The notes under the pieces: generated by a model
The model's database searches: none
Told to the model about the DNA's origin: nothing
The model's input: the letters and a program-made list of their open reading frames with translations, nothing else
In this document: positions 17,188 through 25,396 of the stretch, piece by piece
Numbering within the stretch: the first letter of the stretch is position 1
Layout of the letters: the number at the start of each line of letters is the position of its first letter
Assembly (NCBI RefSeq): GCF_026339735.1
Contig: NZ_JAPEQG010000001.1
Span: 8,803,001-8,867,000 of the forward strand
Direction of reading: 5' to 3'
Length of the DNA stretch: 64,000 nucleotides
DNA from: Streptomyces sp. NBC_01669
Lineage (GTDB): Bacteria; Actinomycetota; Actinomycetes; Streptomycetales; Streptomycetaceae
Made by a program: the position numbers and the translations under genes

Positions 17188-17336
17188 GTGGCGTGTGAAC
17201 TGGCCGAGTTGGCGGTGGGCGAGTGCCGTGTGGCCGCCGAGCGGTCGTTGGAGGGGGCGGAGGCGGAGTCCAAGTCCGTGCCCGGGTCCGGGAGGCAGAT
17301 CGAGTCCCGGACCGGTGCCGGCGTCCATGCGTGCGG
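17188..17336 (+). pseudogene. 5' stub of a further operon gene
   Basis: GTG 17188 follows a strong AAGGAGG and the frame (VACELAELAVGECRVAAERS...) keeps a high G/C third-position bias for about 50 codons, then meets unrelated sequence from a phosphotransferase and a recombinase. I cannot name the family. It looks like the start of the next gene of the ABC operon, cut by rearrangement. Confidence 0.4.
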
Positions 17337-17798
17337 ACAAGCGACGGCGAGGCCGCGTACCTCAAGGTCACCCCGGCCACCCTGGGCGCGCAGCCACTGG
17401 CCGCCGCCCGCGACACCGGCACGGTCACCGTCGCGTACGGCACGCCCGCCTCGACGGACATGGCCTATGGGACGGACTGCGCCCATGAGCACGCGTGTGT
17501 TCGCTGCCCAGTCCTCATCGTGAGCCCTAAGGAGCGTCCAGGGCTGCTCGAAATGCGGAGGAACCTCATGGACCGCATTGCCGAGGCCGAACGCGAAGGC
17601 TGGCTCGGCGAAGCCGAGGGCCTCTCAGTGAGCCTTCCTGCCGCAGAGGAGGAGATCGCCCAACTTGATGCCCGGGAGGAGAGCCAGAAATCGCCGATCT
17701 TTCTCGGTGTCCCCGCCCTCTTCGAGGCCGCCGATCGCACCACATCTCCGTTCCCGTTGCAGAGACTCGACGACTCCGCATCGAAGGAAGCTGAGTAA
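17337..17798 (+). pseudogene. Chimeric remnant: phosphotransferase scrap joined to integrase C-terminus
   Basis: One open frame joins two unrelated pieces. The first, SDGEAAYLKVTPATLGAQPL, resembles the N-terminal lobe of aminoglycoside-phosphotransferase-like proteins. From about 17430 it reads CAHEHACVRCPVL, then EAEREGWLGEAEGLSVSL, which is the Cys/His-containing C-terminal tail seen in Tn554-type site-specific integrases of Streptomyces. Neither protein is complete. The frame ends at TAA 17796-17798. Confidence 0.5.
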
Positions 17799-17973
17799 CT
17801 GCGAGACCAGTGCGGAGCCTGCGACTGCAGGCCCCGCACCGTGATCAAATGCGACGAGCCATCACCTTCGGGCTCAGACGACTCGTCCTGGTCGCCGCGG
17901 CGCGACCAGGCCCGACATACTTCGACTGACAAGGTGACTACGGAGCTCAGAGCGAAACGGACCAAACGCTCAG

Positions 17974-18327
17974 TTACTGGCGCCGCTGGCCAAGGACACA
18001 GAACTCGTTACCTTCGGGGTCGGCCAATACAACCCACGATTGATCACCCTGGCCAATATCAACACGCTGTGCGCCATGAGCCACCAGACGAGCCACCTCG
18101 GCATCCTGGTCATCAGGCCTGAAGTCGAGATGCAGTCGGCTCTTGAACTTCTTGCTCTCATCAAGCCGGACGAAGTCCAACCCCGGCAGGCGATCCGGCT
18201 CCGGGCGGATCTCGAACTCCTCATCAGAGGAGTGGACCACAACCCAACCAAGAGCCGTAGCCCACCACTGCCCCAAGGCCACCGGATCTGCCGAGTGAAC
18301 AATTACCTGTTCCCATTCCAAGGTCAT
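17974..18327 (-). CDS. VOC-family (glyoxalase-like) protein
   Basis: 117 residues from ATG 18327. It starts LEWEQVIVHSADPVALGQWW and ends with the typical VVLADPEGNEFCVL, with LHLDFRPDD in the middle supplying the second His/Asp edge of the paired beta-alpha-beta-beta-beta modules. This is the glyoxalase/bleomycin-resistance-like VOC fold in the short form common in actinobacteria (115-130 residues). The substrate is unknown. It is a single gene, flanked by degraded recombinase DNA and the convergent GNAT gene. Confidence 0.8.
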   Translation of the reverse strand: MTLEWEQVIVHSADPVALGQWWATALGWVVVHSSDEEFEIRPEPDRLPGLDFVRLDESKKFKSRLHLDFRPDDQDAEVARLVAHGAQRVDIGQGDQSWVVLADPEGNEFCVLGQRRQ

Positions 18328-18428
18328 CCGCCGAGCTTAGGTCTGCCAGGGTGTCGGTGGCCAGTTAGATTCCCCCGCCCACGGCCATTTGATGGGGAGT
18401 CACCTGACGGCGAGAAAGTTCACCGTCA

Positions 18429-19097
18429 GTGACGAAGATCGGCATCTCGCCCCCATCGGCCCGGCCACCGCCCGGCGGCATCAAGGCTCCCTGGCCGCCC
18501 AGGCGGCTGCGGCTGGCCGGCGGTGAGACGGTCGCGCTGCGCGCGGCCGGGCAATCCGACCGCCGGGCGGTCGGTGCCCTGCACGCGCTGTGCGGCCGGC
18601 TGCCGGTGACCGGCCGTGCGGCAGTCGCCCGGCTGCTGTGCCCCCGGATGGGCTGCGCGCTGCTTGCCGAGGCGGCAGAAAGGAGGCCGGTGGCCCTTGC
18701 CGGGCTGCATCTCGACGGTGACGGCGCGGAACTCATCCTGCTGATCGCCCCCGCCTGGTGGGCGCGCGGACTGGGCGACGTCCTGCTGGCCGAACTCCTC
18801 GACGGGGCCCAACAGCTGAGGGTGCGGGAGGTCTGGATGAACACCGCCGCGGACACCACCCCGGCCGCCGCGGTCATCAACCGGTGCGGCCTGCCCGCGG
18901 CGGTCGATGACGATGCCATCGGGGCGACCTGGACCATCCGGCTCGAAGTGCCCGCAACAGCCCCGTTCCCGGCCTCCGGGAACGGCGTGCGGGGCTATGG
19001 CTGTTCCGGACCGGCCCCCACGGCATCGTCGGCGGCCCGCTGGAGCCCGGCCAGCCGGGACAGGGCGGCGAAGCCGTCCTCGGTGCCCGGCCAGTGA
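18429..19097 (+). CDS. GNAT-like acetyltransferase (divergent)
   Basis: 222 residues from GTG 18429. Between residues 30 and 175 the order of segments resembles a GNAT fold: RAAGQSDRRAVGALHALC, then a beta strand with PVALAGLHLDG, ILLIAPAWWARGLGDVLLAEL (acetyl-CoA loop position, here ARGLGD), and VWMNTAADTTPAAAVINRCG near the last strands. The classical Q/RxxGxG/A is present only loosely. The last 34 codons overlap the 3' end of the convergent DUF1232 gene, so the true C-terminus may be unusual or the stop has shifted. Confidence 0.55.
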   Translation: MTKIGISPPSARPPPGGIKAPWPPRRLRLAGGETVALRAAGQSDRRAVGALHALCGRLPVTGRAAVARLLCPRMGCALLAEAAERRPVALAGLHLDGDGAELILLIAPAWWARGLGDVLLAELLDGAQQLRVREVWMNTAADTTPAAAVINRCGLPAAVDDDAIGATWTIRLEVPATAPFPASGNGVRGYGCSGPAPTASSAARWSPASRDRAAKPSSVPGQ

Positions 19098-19435
19098 GCG
19101 CGGACCGCCGCGATCCCGGCCCGGCGTACGACGGAGCGCAGGACGAACGCGACGATGATGGCGTCGTCCGCGTAGCCGATGACCGGCAGGAAGTCCGGGA
19201 TCAGGTCGATCGGCAGGGCCAGGTAGACCATCAGCAGGCCGAGCCGCACCCGCACCCCTTGGGGGAGGGACTTGTCGGCGGCAAGGCGGCGCAGCAGCCG
19301 CACCAAGTCCGGCAGGAGGCGGATCGCCTCGGTGAGCAGGGCGCCCTTGGGGCGGATCAGCAACAGCGTGACCAGCAGGATCAGCCAGGCCGCGAGCAGG
19401 CCCGCGCCGAGGGCGATCGGTATGTTCCACCACAT
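18995..19435 (-). CDS. DUF1232 (YkvA-like) membrane protein
   Basis: 146 residues from ATG 19435 (MWWNIPIALGAGLLAAWLIL). An N-terminal transmembrane helix is followed by the DUF1232 core: MVYLALPIDLIPDFLPVIGY then DDAIIVAFVLRSVVRR. The PIDLIPDF.P..G..DD signature is diagnostic of this family of small membrane proteins of unknown function. The gene starts 15 bases after the ChrB-like gene on the same strand, so the two are probably cotranscribed. Confidence 0.82.
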   Translation of the reverse strand: MWWNIPIALGAGLLAAWLILLVTLLLIRPKGALLTEAIRLLPDLVRLLRRLAADKSLPQGVRVRLGLLMVYLALPIDLIPDFLPVIGYADDAIIVAFVLRSVVRRAGIAAVRAHWPGTEDGFAALSRLAGLQRAADDAVGAGPEQP

Positions 19436-19449
19436 GTCAGTGTCCGTTC

Positions 19450-20073
19450 CTACTCGACGGCGCGCAGCGTGGCCGAGGCCGGCAGGGCGCTCGTGTCGGG
19501 CTGGTCGGCGGGGTGGTGGGTGCCGTCCTGTGCGGCGATCGCCGCGTCCTCGAAGGCCGCCAGCGCCGCACGACACCGCTCCACCGCCTCCCGGGCTGCC
19601 GGGCCGCCGGGGGCGTGGAAGTAGTCGCGGACGGCAATCTTGGCGAGCCACTTCTCGAAGCGCTCCAGATCCGCCTCGGACTCCTCCACCTCCGCATACG
19701 TGGCATTGCCCCGCGTCGTCTCCGTCTCCAATTCCTTGAGGAGATCGGGGGCACGCTCGACGACCTCGCCGTACTCCACATCCCGCTCTGTGTTGAACTC
19801 GCCGATCAGCTGGGCGTATTCGGTGGCGTCGGTGATGTCCACGGTCAGCTGCCGTACGGTGCCGCCGTCGGCCCGCACCGAGGCGAGCAGCCGCGCCACC
19901 TGACGCCGTACCGCCTCACGGTCGGGCAGCAGGCACACCGACTGCTGCAGATACAGCGCCCCCAGCGAGCGCAGCTTGCGCCACACCCGCACCCTCGTTG
20001 CCGCCGGGGCGTCCGCGGTACTCACCGACACCAGCAGGAACCGCTCCCGGCCGACCGCCGTCTCACTCGACAT
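19450..20073 (-). CDS. ChrB-domain protein
   Basis: 207 residues from ATG 20073. RVRVWRKLRSLGALYLQQSV followed by CLLPDREAVRRQVARLLA is the pattern of the N-terminal domain of ChrB, a chromate-resistance-associated regulator; EFNTERDVEYGEVVERAPD and ERFEKWLAKIAVRDYFHAP complete the family look. Stand-alone ChrB-like proteins are common in Streptomyces and are not proof of chromate resistance; no chrA transporter is nearby. The downstream partner is a DUF1232 membrane protein. Confidence 0.75.
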   Translation of the reverse strand: MSSETAVGRERFLLVSVSTADAPAATRVRVWRKLRSLGALYLQQSVCLLPDREAVRRQVARLLASVRADGGTVRQLTVDITDATEYAQLIGEFNTERDVEYGEVVERAPDLLKELETETTRGNATYAEVEESEADLERFEKWLAKIAVRDYFHAPGGPAAREAVERCRAALAAFEDAAIAAQDGTHHPADQPDTSALPASATLRAVE

Positions 20074-20411
20074 GTAACGACCGTAACATCAGATGTGAAA
20101 CGAACAGCACGATAAACCGCCAAAGTCCGTCACCGACGGCAACGCCGGCCCGCACCGCCCCGGAGGAACCCCGCCGATGATCCGCACCCGGGCCGGTCCG
20201 CCCCGCCTGCCCAACGCCCGCGAGGCCGTCACGGCAACGGCCGCGCCCTCGCGCCGGCCGCCGTCCTGGGCCTATTCGTCGAGGTGGCCGACCTGCTGGC
20301 CGACCGGAACGCAGGGCTGATCGACCACGTCCTCGGTGAGGCTGTTGAGCACCGCAGCCCGCTGGCGACCGCCTGCATGAAGGCCGGCAGCACCTCTGCC
20401 GAGATCCCCTG

Positions 20412-20905
20412 ATGACCACGGCCGCACTCCTGGCCGTGTTACTGGCCTGTCGCGGTCGCAGTTGGCCCCCGCTCCTCGTGACCGGCGCCGCCGGCGCTCT
20501 CTCCGTGGACCTGTTGACCCTGGTCAAAGACGTCGCCGCCCGTACCCGGCCGCCGTCGGCCACCGCCGTCGTCACCAGGACCGGCTTCTCCTTCTCCTCC
20601 CGCCACACCACCGTCGCCACTGCCTCTTGCTCGCAACGGCCTACCTCCTGGCCCACCACACCCGCTCCCGTACCGGAGCAGCGGCCTGGTGGGGCGCCGC
20701 GCTGGCCCTGTCCGCCCTCGTCGCAGCCAGCCGCGTCTACCTCGGCGTCCACTGGGCCACACACGTCACCGCCGGCTTCGCCCTCGGCGCCGCAGCCGCC
20801 CTCGCCCTCATCACCGCCGACCTCGGATACGGCCTACGGGCCCACCGCCGGAACACGCATGCCGTCAACGGGCTCCAGCCTGGTGGCACCGGTCTTGTTC
20901 CATAG
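20412..20905 (+). pseudogene. PAP2-family phosphatase, frameshifted
   Basis: From ATG 20412 the frame carries the first PAP2 motif (KDVAARTRPP) and the second as FSFSSRHTT, where the usual SGH is SRH. Near 20623 the frame must shift by one base to continue as LLATAYLLAHH and SRVYLGVHWATHVTAG, where the catalytic Asp of HWPTDV-type motifs is replaced by His. Frameshift plus two altered catalytic positions argue for a dead gene. Upstream (20177-20413) a hydrophobic frame ends in ATGA overlap and may be the lost N-terminal membrane part, itself frameshifted. Confidence 0.7.
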
Positions 20906-20989
20906 CCGGGCGAGCACCCTTCGGCCGCCACCGTGTACCGCATCCTCGCGGGGCGCGGCACCGCCGAGCTCACGGCCTGACCCAGCGGG

Positions 20990-21625
20990 GTGAGTGACGC
21001 CTCGGCAGTCTGCGAGACTTCGGCGGTGACCACGCTGGACGCTACTACCCGCACCGCCCTGCTCCGCCGCGGCTTCGCCCTGGAGTACACCACGCTCGCC
21101 TGGAACGTCGTCGGCATCGTGGTGCTCGCCATCGCGGCAATCTCCGCGAAATCGGTGGCGCTGGCCGGGTTCGGCCTGGACTCGCTGATCGAGATCGGCG
21201 TGTCCACCGTGGTGGTCTGGGAACTGTCCGGCACCGGCGAGGACCGGCAGCACCGCGCGCTCAAGCTGATCGGCATCGGCTTCGCGCTTCTCGCCGTCTA
21301 CCTGCTCGTTCAGTCCACATGGGTGCTGGCCAGCGGCCATCACCCACACCACTCACCACTGGGCATCGCCTGGACCGCGATCACCGCAGCCGTGATGTTC
21401 GTCCTTGCCGCAGGCAAGGCCCGCACCGGCGCCCTCCTGGACAACCCCGTCCTGAAAACCGAGGGCCGCGTCACCCTGATCGACGGGATCCTCGCGACGG
21501 CCGTCCTGCTCGGCCTGGTCCTCAACGCCGCCGCTGGCTGGTGGTGGGCCGACCCGGCCGCCGGATACGTGCTGGTGTACTACGCAAGCCGCGAGGCACG
21601 GGAGATCTTCTCCGCCGAGCACTGA
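20990..21625 (+). CDS. CDF-type cation transporter
   Basis: 211 residues from GTG 20990 (an internal GTG at 21026 is an alternative). Five to six hydrophobic helices; ALAGFGLDSLIEIGVSTVV carries the GxDS-x-IE motif of the cation diffusion facilitator fold, and TEGRVTLIDGILATAVLLGL the second acidic helix with E and D. Such proteins export divalent metals (Zn, Co, Ni, Cd) against protons. The short length without a C-terminal cytosolic domain is usual for this actinobacterial subgroup. A truncated paralogue linked to an ArsR regulator lies at 28395. Confidence 0.8.
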   Translation: MSDASAVCETSAVTTLDATTRTALLRRGFALEYTTLAWNVVGIVVLAIAAISAKSVALAGFGLDSLIEIGVSTVVVWELSGTGEDRQHRALKLIGIGFALLAVYLLVQSTWVLASGHHPHHSPLGIAWTAITAAVMFVLAAGKARTGALLDNPVLKTEGRVTLIDGILATAVLLGLVLNAAAGWWWADPAAGYVLVYYASREAREIFSAEH

Positions 21626-21886
21626 CAGGCCGCGCCCCCAGTCACCACCGTCCACTGCACTCGGTCCGGTCGGCACCCGTGAGGCCATCGACGAGGCCAA
21701 GCTCCTGGTGTTCTGCCGGTTCGCCCCCCCTTTGACCCGGGTGCCGGTTGGGAGGATGCGGGCGACGGCGTGGGAGTCCCACTCCCGGACCGTCGCACCC
21801 CGGCTGGGTCCTTCATGCCGAGGTTCCGGCTGGGGCGCCATCGAACCGCCCCCTGGTGGCGGTGAGATGGGCGCACCCGAGAACGC

Positions 21887-22525
21887 TCAGCCGGCCACTG
21901 CCTCCTGCTGAGGTTCGACGGCAGCAGGCTCCGTGACGCCCGTCGCGATGTAGAAGACGGACGAGCCCTGCTTGGTGCGCTGAGCCTGGCTCTTGGCGAC
22001 CAGCCCTTCGAGAGTGGTACGCACAACGGTGGTCTTGACGCCGCGGTCAGGGTAGGCCTGCGCGAGCGAGGCAGAGATTTCGGAGGCGGAACGCGGCTCG
22101 CTCTGCTGCTCCAGGTGACCGCGGATCAGGTTGACGAGGGTCGGCTTAGAGTCTGTCTTGGGTGCCTTCGCGGACGAGGCCTTTGCGGACGCGGCCTTGG
22201 AGGCGCTCTTCTTGGATGCCGTCGCCTTTGCACTCGTGGCGGCCGCCTTCTTCGGCTTGCTCTGCTGGGGTTCGGCCGTGGCCTGGCGCGGCACGGTCGG
22301 CGCGGCCGGGGTGTCTGCCTCGCCGGCGGGGCTCGCGCCGCCGAGCGCCTCCTGGATGCTCATCAGCACGGAGTGGTCGTGCTGGAGGGCACCCAACTGC
22401 TCCTGCAAGACCTCGATTTCCCCATTGATACGTTCCTGCTCCTTGACGTTGCGCTCAAGGTCACCCGTCACCTGGGTGATGTACTGCGACGCCAGTCCTG
22501 TGGTGTGGACCTGGATTTCAGACAT
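21887..22525 (-). CDS. Coiled-coil / Lys-Ala-rich / winged-helix protein
   Basis: 212 residues from ATG 22525 (MSEIQVHTTGLASQYITQV), with AAAGG upstream; the longer frame has no start signal. Three parts: residues 15-60 form a coiled coil (DLERNVKEQERINGEIEVLQ), residues 80-130 a Lys/Ala/Ser-rich basic linker reminiscent of histone H1-like tails (KKAAATSAKATASKKSASK), and residues 135-200 a winged-helix domain (LVNLIRGHLEQQSEPRSASE). It suggests a DNA-binding architectural or regulatory protein. I do not know a characterised homologue. It faces away from the BlaI gene. Confidence 0.6.
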   Translation of the reverse strand: MSEIQVHTTGLASQYITQVTGDLERNVKEQERINGEIEVLQEQLGALQHDHSVLMSIQEALGGASPAGEADTPAAPTVPRQATAEPQQSKPKKAAATSAKATASKKSASKAASAKASSAKAPKTDSKPTLVNLIRGHLEQQSEPRSASEISASLAQAYPDRGVKTTVVRTTLEGLVAKSQAQRTKQGSSVFYIATGVTEPAAVEPQQEAVAG

Positions 22526-22856
22526 GTCATGGGCCTTTCTGCAGCTCGCGGGTACGGCTGTGAAAAGCACGAACCCGGTCCGCGAGCGGGTGGAGGCAGG
22601 CGCCCCGTCTGTGCTGACTGGGTCACCCAAAGGACACAACTGCCGCAATGTGCAGCAGTGTCTAGAGATAGTACGCACGAGTAGAGCCCTGATGTGCCAG
22701 TCGCGTGATGTCTCACTCTTCCCTTCAGGTTGAGGAACCAACAGATGCGGAGCGGTTCAACGGTCGCCAGCCCGGCTCGCACGAGGCCAGGAAGCCTAGA
22801 CGGCGCGTCTACTATTGCGTGACGGTGTGGAGGCGGCAGCGGAAGGACTCGGAAAT
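22526..22856. promoter_or_regulatory. Divergent promoter region with palindrome TAGACG-GCG-CGTCTA
   Basis: The 331 bases between the coiled-coil gene and blaI-like gene contain no gene. TAGACGGCGCGTCTA at 22797-22811 is a perfect 6-base inverted repeat about 45 bases before the BlaI start and could be an operator. TACTAT on the minus strand near 22670 resembles a -10 box for the leftward gene. Confidence 0.4.
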
Positions 22857-23225
22857 ATGCGGCGGCTGGGAGATCTCGAAGCCGAGATCATGGACTGCCT
22901 GTGGACGTGGGGCAGACCTGCCACAGTCCGTGAAGTGGTTGACGCGATCAACACGCGCCGCCCCGCTGCTTACACCACGGTGATGACCGTCACCTCGATT
23001 CTGTACAACAAGGGCTGGCTGACGCGCGAGAAGCAAGGGCGGGCCTGGCTCTACACGCCGGTGCGCAGCCGTGAAGCGTACTCCGCAGCACTGATGGAAG
23101 ACGCCCTGGGCGCCAGTGAGGACCGTCCGGCGGCCCTGGCCCACTTCGTCCGGGGGATGTCCGAAGATGAGGTGGCTGCCCTGCGCGAGGCGTTGCGCAC
23201 TGCCGGACGCGACCTCACACCGTGA
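22857..23225 (+). CDS. BlaI/MecI/CopY-family repressor
   Basis: 122 residues from ATG 22857, preceded by GGAAGGA. It matches the Penicillinase-repressor family: LGDLEAEIMDCLWTWGRPAT, VREVVDAINTRRPAAYTTVM (recognition helix), LYNKGWLTREKQGRAWLYTP, and a C-terminal dimerisation helix (GMSEDEVAALREALR). BlaI-type repressors bind palindromes such as TACTAC..GTAGTA and leave DNA when cleaved by a partner metallopeptidase. The partner is encoded immediately downstream with GTGA overlap. The nearby NlpC/P60 promoter carries a suitable ACTAA..TTAGT palindrome. Confidence 0.88.
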   Translation: MRRLGDLEAEIMDCLWTWGRPATVREVVDAINTRRPAAYTTVMTVTSILYNKGWLTREKQGRAWLYTPVRSREAYSAALMEDALGASEDRPAALAHFVRGMSEDEVAALREALRTAGRDLTP

Positions 23226-24151
23226 ACGCCGCACCTGCGCTCCTTGGCTATGCCGCAGCAGTCGGACTGCTCGGACCGCATGTCATGTTGCGCAGCAAGT
23301 GGCCGCACCGGGCCCCTGCTTTGGCTGTGGCCGTGTGGTCGGCGCTCGCCGCCTCGTTCTCGCTCTGCCTTGCGCTGGGGGCCTTCCACCTGGCAACCCC
23401 CAGTGCGCACCTCCACGGCATCTTCTACACGTGCCGAGTCGCGTTGGGTATCGATCCACCTGGTTCAAGCGCGGCCCGCTACGGGGGCATCGCGGCGGCG
23501 GGAACGGTGGTGGCCGCCCTGCTGACCACCCTTACCGTTTGCGTCCAACGTGCTCGAGCTGCCCGGGGGCGGCACAGAGAAGTGCTTGACCTGGTCGGCC
23601 GCCCGTCAGCGACCTTGAGGGTCACGGTGCTGGAGCACGCCGCGCCGGCTGCCTATTGCCTGCCGGGACGTCACCCCAGGGTTGTCGTCAGCCGAGGCGC
23701 TGTTGAGCTCCTCTCCGGCAAGGAACTTGGCGCGGTCGTCGAGCACGAGCGGGCGCATATTGCCGGCCGTCACCACTTGATGCTCGCCGCTTCTCAAGCC
23801 TTTGCGATCGTCTTCCGGGGACTCCCGCTCGCTCGCGGCCTGCGGGAACAAATTCCGCTGCTGCTCGAAATGGTCGCCGACGACCGGGCGCTTCGAAGAT
23901 ACGAGCACACCGTGCTGGCCACCGCCATGTACGAGATGGCTAGCGCCACGGTTCCGGACGGCGCATTGGCAGCTGGAGGCCATACCGTCCTCGTCAGGCT
24001 TCAGCGCATTCTTTCCCCCACGCCAGCTGCGCACCCGGCGTTGCGCAGCTGCATCATCGCAGCTGCGGTGGTGATGCAGCTGCTTCCGCTGCTTGTCGCC
24101 TGTCCTCCAGGTCTGGGGCTGGATGAGGGGCTGGCGTCCGCGTTCGTATAG
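23222..24151 (+). CDS. M56-family (BlaR1/MecR1-like) membrane metallopeptidase
   Basis: 309 residues from GTG 23222, overlapping the repressor stop. Hydrophobic helices lie near residues 1-20, 35-60, 85-110 and at the C-terminus. The zinc site VVEHERAHIAGRHHLML contains HExxH (HERAH), preceded by VVVSRGAVELLSGKELGAV, the standard M56 arrangement; a downstream Glu in EMVADDRALRRYE would be the third ligand. There is no C-terminal penicillin-binding sensor domain, as in most actinobacterial members, so the signal it senses is unknown. It probably inactivates the adjacent BlaI repressor. Confidence 0.88.
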   Translation: MNAAPALLGYAAAVGLLGPHVMLRSKWPHRAPALAVAVWSALAASFSLCLALGAFHLATPSAHLHGIFYTCRVALGIDPPGSSAARYGGIAAAGTVVAALLTTLTVCVQRARAARGRHREVLDLVGRPSATLRVTVLEHAAPAAYCLPGRHPRVVVSRGAVELLSGKELGAVVEHERAHIAGRHHLMLAASQAFAIVFRGLPLARGLREQIPLLLEMVADDRALRRYEHTVLATAMYEMASATVPDGALAAGGHTVLVRLQRILSPTPAAHPALRSCIIAAAVVMQLLPLLVACPPGLGLDEGLASAFV

Positions 24152-24195
24152 CCGGGCGGTAGCAGTGGCGGTGCCCTTAATTCTTGGCGCGGTCG

Positions 24196-25233
24196 TCAGA
24201 TGCGCACTCCCCACATGAATGGCATGCCGCTCTGCGCGATGGACTCGTAGCGCACCTGGGCGCCTGGCTTGGGGGAGTGCAGAATCTGTCCGTTGCCGGC
24301 GTAGAAACCGACGTGGCTGAGGTCGGTCCGCATGATGATGAGGTCGCCGGGCTTCAGTGCACTCAATGCATTGATGCGCGTGCCGATGCCGGCCTGCGCC
24401 TGTGAGGTTCGGGGAATGGACACCCCCGCCTGTTGGAATGCCCAAGAGGTCAGTCCGCTGCAGTCGAAGGAACTGGGGCCTGAGGCGCCCCACACGTAGG
24501 GCAGACCGACGCGGGTCTTGGCCGCGCTGAACGCCGCAGCGGCACGCTGGGACGCGCTGGCCTCATTGCCCAGTACAGCTCGCTCACTGGACCGATTCGC
24601 CCGCTGCTCGTTTTCGGCGATCTCGGCCCGCTCCTTGGCCGTCAGGCCGTTGAGCAGCTTCTGGGCCTGTGCGAGCTTGCCCTGGATTTCCTTCTTCTTG
24701 TCTCCCAGCTCCTTACGGGTGCTTTCCAGGTCCTTGAGCTTGCCCGCGGCCTGCTGGCGTTGCTGCTGGACTTCTCGCTGCTGTGTCTCGTAGCGCTGGA
24801 GTTCGGAGAGCTGCTGTGTGCTGAGACGGTCCAGAGCGGCCGCCTTTTCGAGAAACCCGTTGGGGTCTGAGGAGAGCAGCAGCTGCACGGAAGGGTCGAG
24901 TCCCCCGCTGCGGTACTGGGCAGCGGCTATCGAACCCAGGCGGTTGCGAAGGTCGTTGAGGCCACTCTGCCTACGGGCGGCGGTGCTCTGCAGGCTTTTG
25001 ACCTGCTTCTCCAACTGACCGGCCTTCTCCTTGGCCCCGTTGTACTTCTCGGTGGCCTGAGTGGCTTCCTCGTACAGGCGGTCAATTTGCGCCTGAACGC
25101 CCTTTTTGTTGGGATCGGGCAGTGGGTCAGCCAAAGCCGGCTGCGCCGACAGGGCGACGGCCGCAGCCGCCGTCGCAGTGAGCGCGGTTGCGTATGCGTG
25201 ACTGGACTGCTTGGGACGGCGGTGGGACGCCAC
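24196..25233 (-). CDS. Secreted NlpC/P60 peptidoglycan endopeptidase
   Basis: 345 residues from GTG 25233 (VASHRRPKQSSHAYA), with AAGGAG 8 bases upstream; the longer frame crosses the leader hairpin. A signal peptide ends near QPALADP. Then a long coiled coil (about residues 40-215, e.g. YNGAKEKAGQLEKQVKSLQS) and a C-terminal NlpC/P60 domain with the Cys in FDCSGLTSWAFQQAG, catalytic His in LSHVGFYAGNG and third polar residue in ILHSPKPGA. These enzymes cut D-Glu/meso-DAP bonds in the cell wall, like RipA/SagA-type hydrolases. It converges on the M56 gene. Confidence 0.88.
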   Translation of the reverse strand: MASHRRPKQSSHAYATALTATAAAAVALSAQPALADPLPDPNKKGVQAQIDRLYEEATQATEKYNGAKEKAGQLEKQVKSLQSTAARRQSGLNDLRNRLGSIAAAQYRSGGLDPSVQLLLSSDPNGFLEKAAALDRLSTQQLSELQRYETQQREVQQQRQQAAGKLKDLESTRKELGDKKKEIQGKLAQAQKLLNGLTAKERAEIAENEQRANRSSERAVLGNEASASQRAAAAFSAAKTRVGLPYVWGASGPSSFDCSGLTSWAFQQAGVSIPRTSQAQAGIGTRINALSALKPGDLIIMRTDLSHVGFYAGNGQILHSPKPGAQVRYESIAQSGMPFMWGVRI

Positions 25234-25261
25234 TGAGGCGGACTCCTTCTTCTGGTGTCGC

Positions 25262-25290
25262 GGCCCAGGAACCTTCTGGTGTCCTGGGCC
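25262..25290 (-). promoter_or_regulatory. 5' leader hairpin of the NlpC/P60 gene
   Basis: GGCCCAGGA and TCCTGGGCC (25262-25270 with 25282-25290) form a perfect 9-bp stem in the leader, about 30 bases before the start. On the mRNA strand the loop carries ACACCAGAAGG, and ACACCAGAAG is repeated just downstream overlapping the ribosome binding site region. The arrangement could control translation; it is not a riboswitch class I can name. Confidence 0.45.
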
Positions 25291-25366
25291 CGTTCGAAGG
25301 GCACGGTGCGGCAGCGCCTCCGCCGCCACCCCGGGCGGGCGACCGATTCCACGAAGGACTACTCGG

Positions 25367-25396
25367 ATACTAAATTACTTAGTTGTTTAGTTTCAA
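25367..25396 (-). promoter_or_regulatory. NlpC/P60 promoter with BlaI-like operator
   Basis: Reading the minus strand: TTGAAA (-35, 25391-25396), 18 bases, TAGTAT (-10, 25367-25372). The spacer contains the palindrome ACTAA-ATTAC-TTAGT (25369-25383 on the plus strand) and a third half-site TTTAGT. Such AT-rich ACTAA/TTAGT dyads are the expected binding sites of BlaI/CopY-type repressors, and a BlaI gene lies 2.1 kb away. Confidence 0.65.

Noticed and set aside
25234..25366. ydaO-type c-di-AMP riboswitch before the NlpC/P60 gene
   Set aside because: Wall hydrolase genes often carry one, but I cannot find its conserved core; only a simple hairpin is supported.
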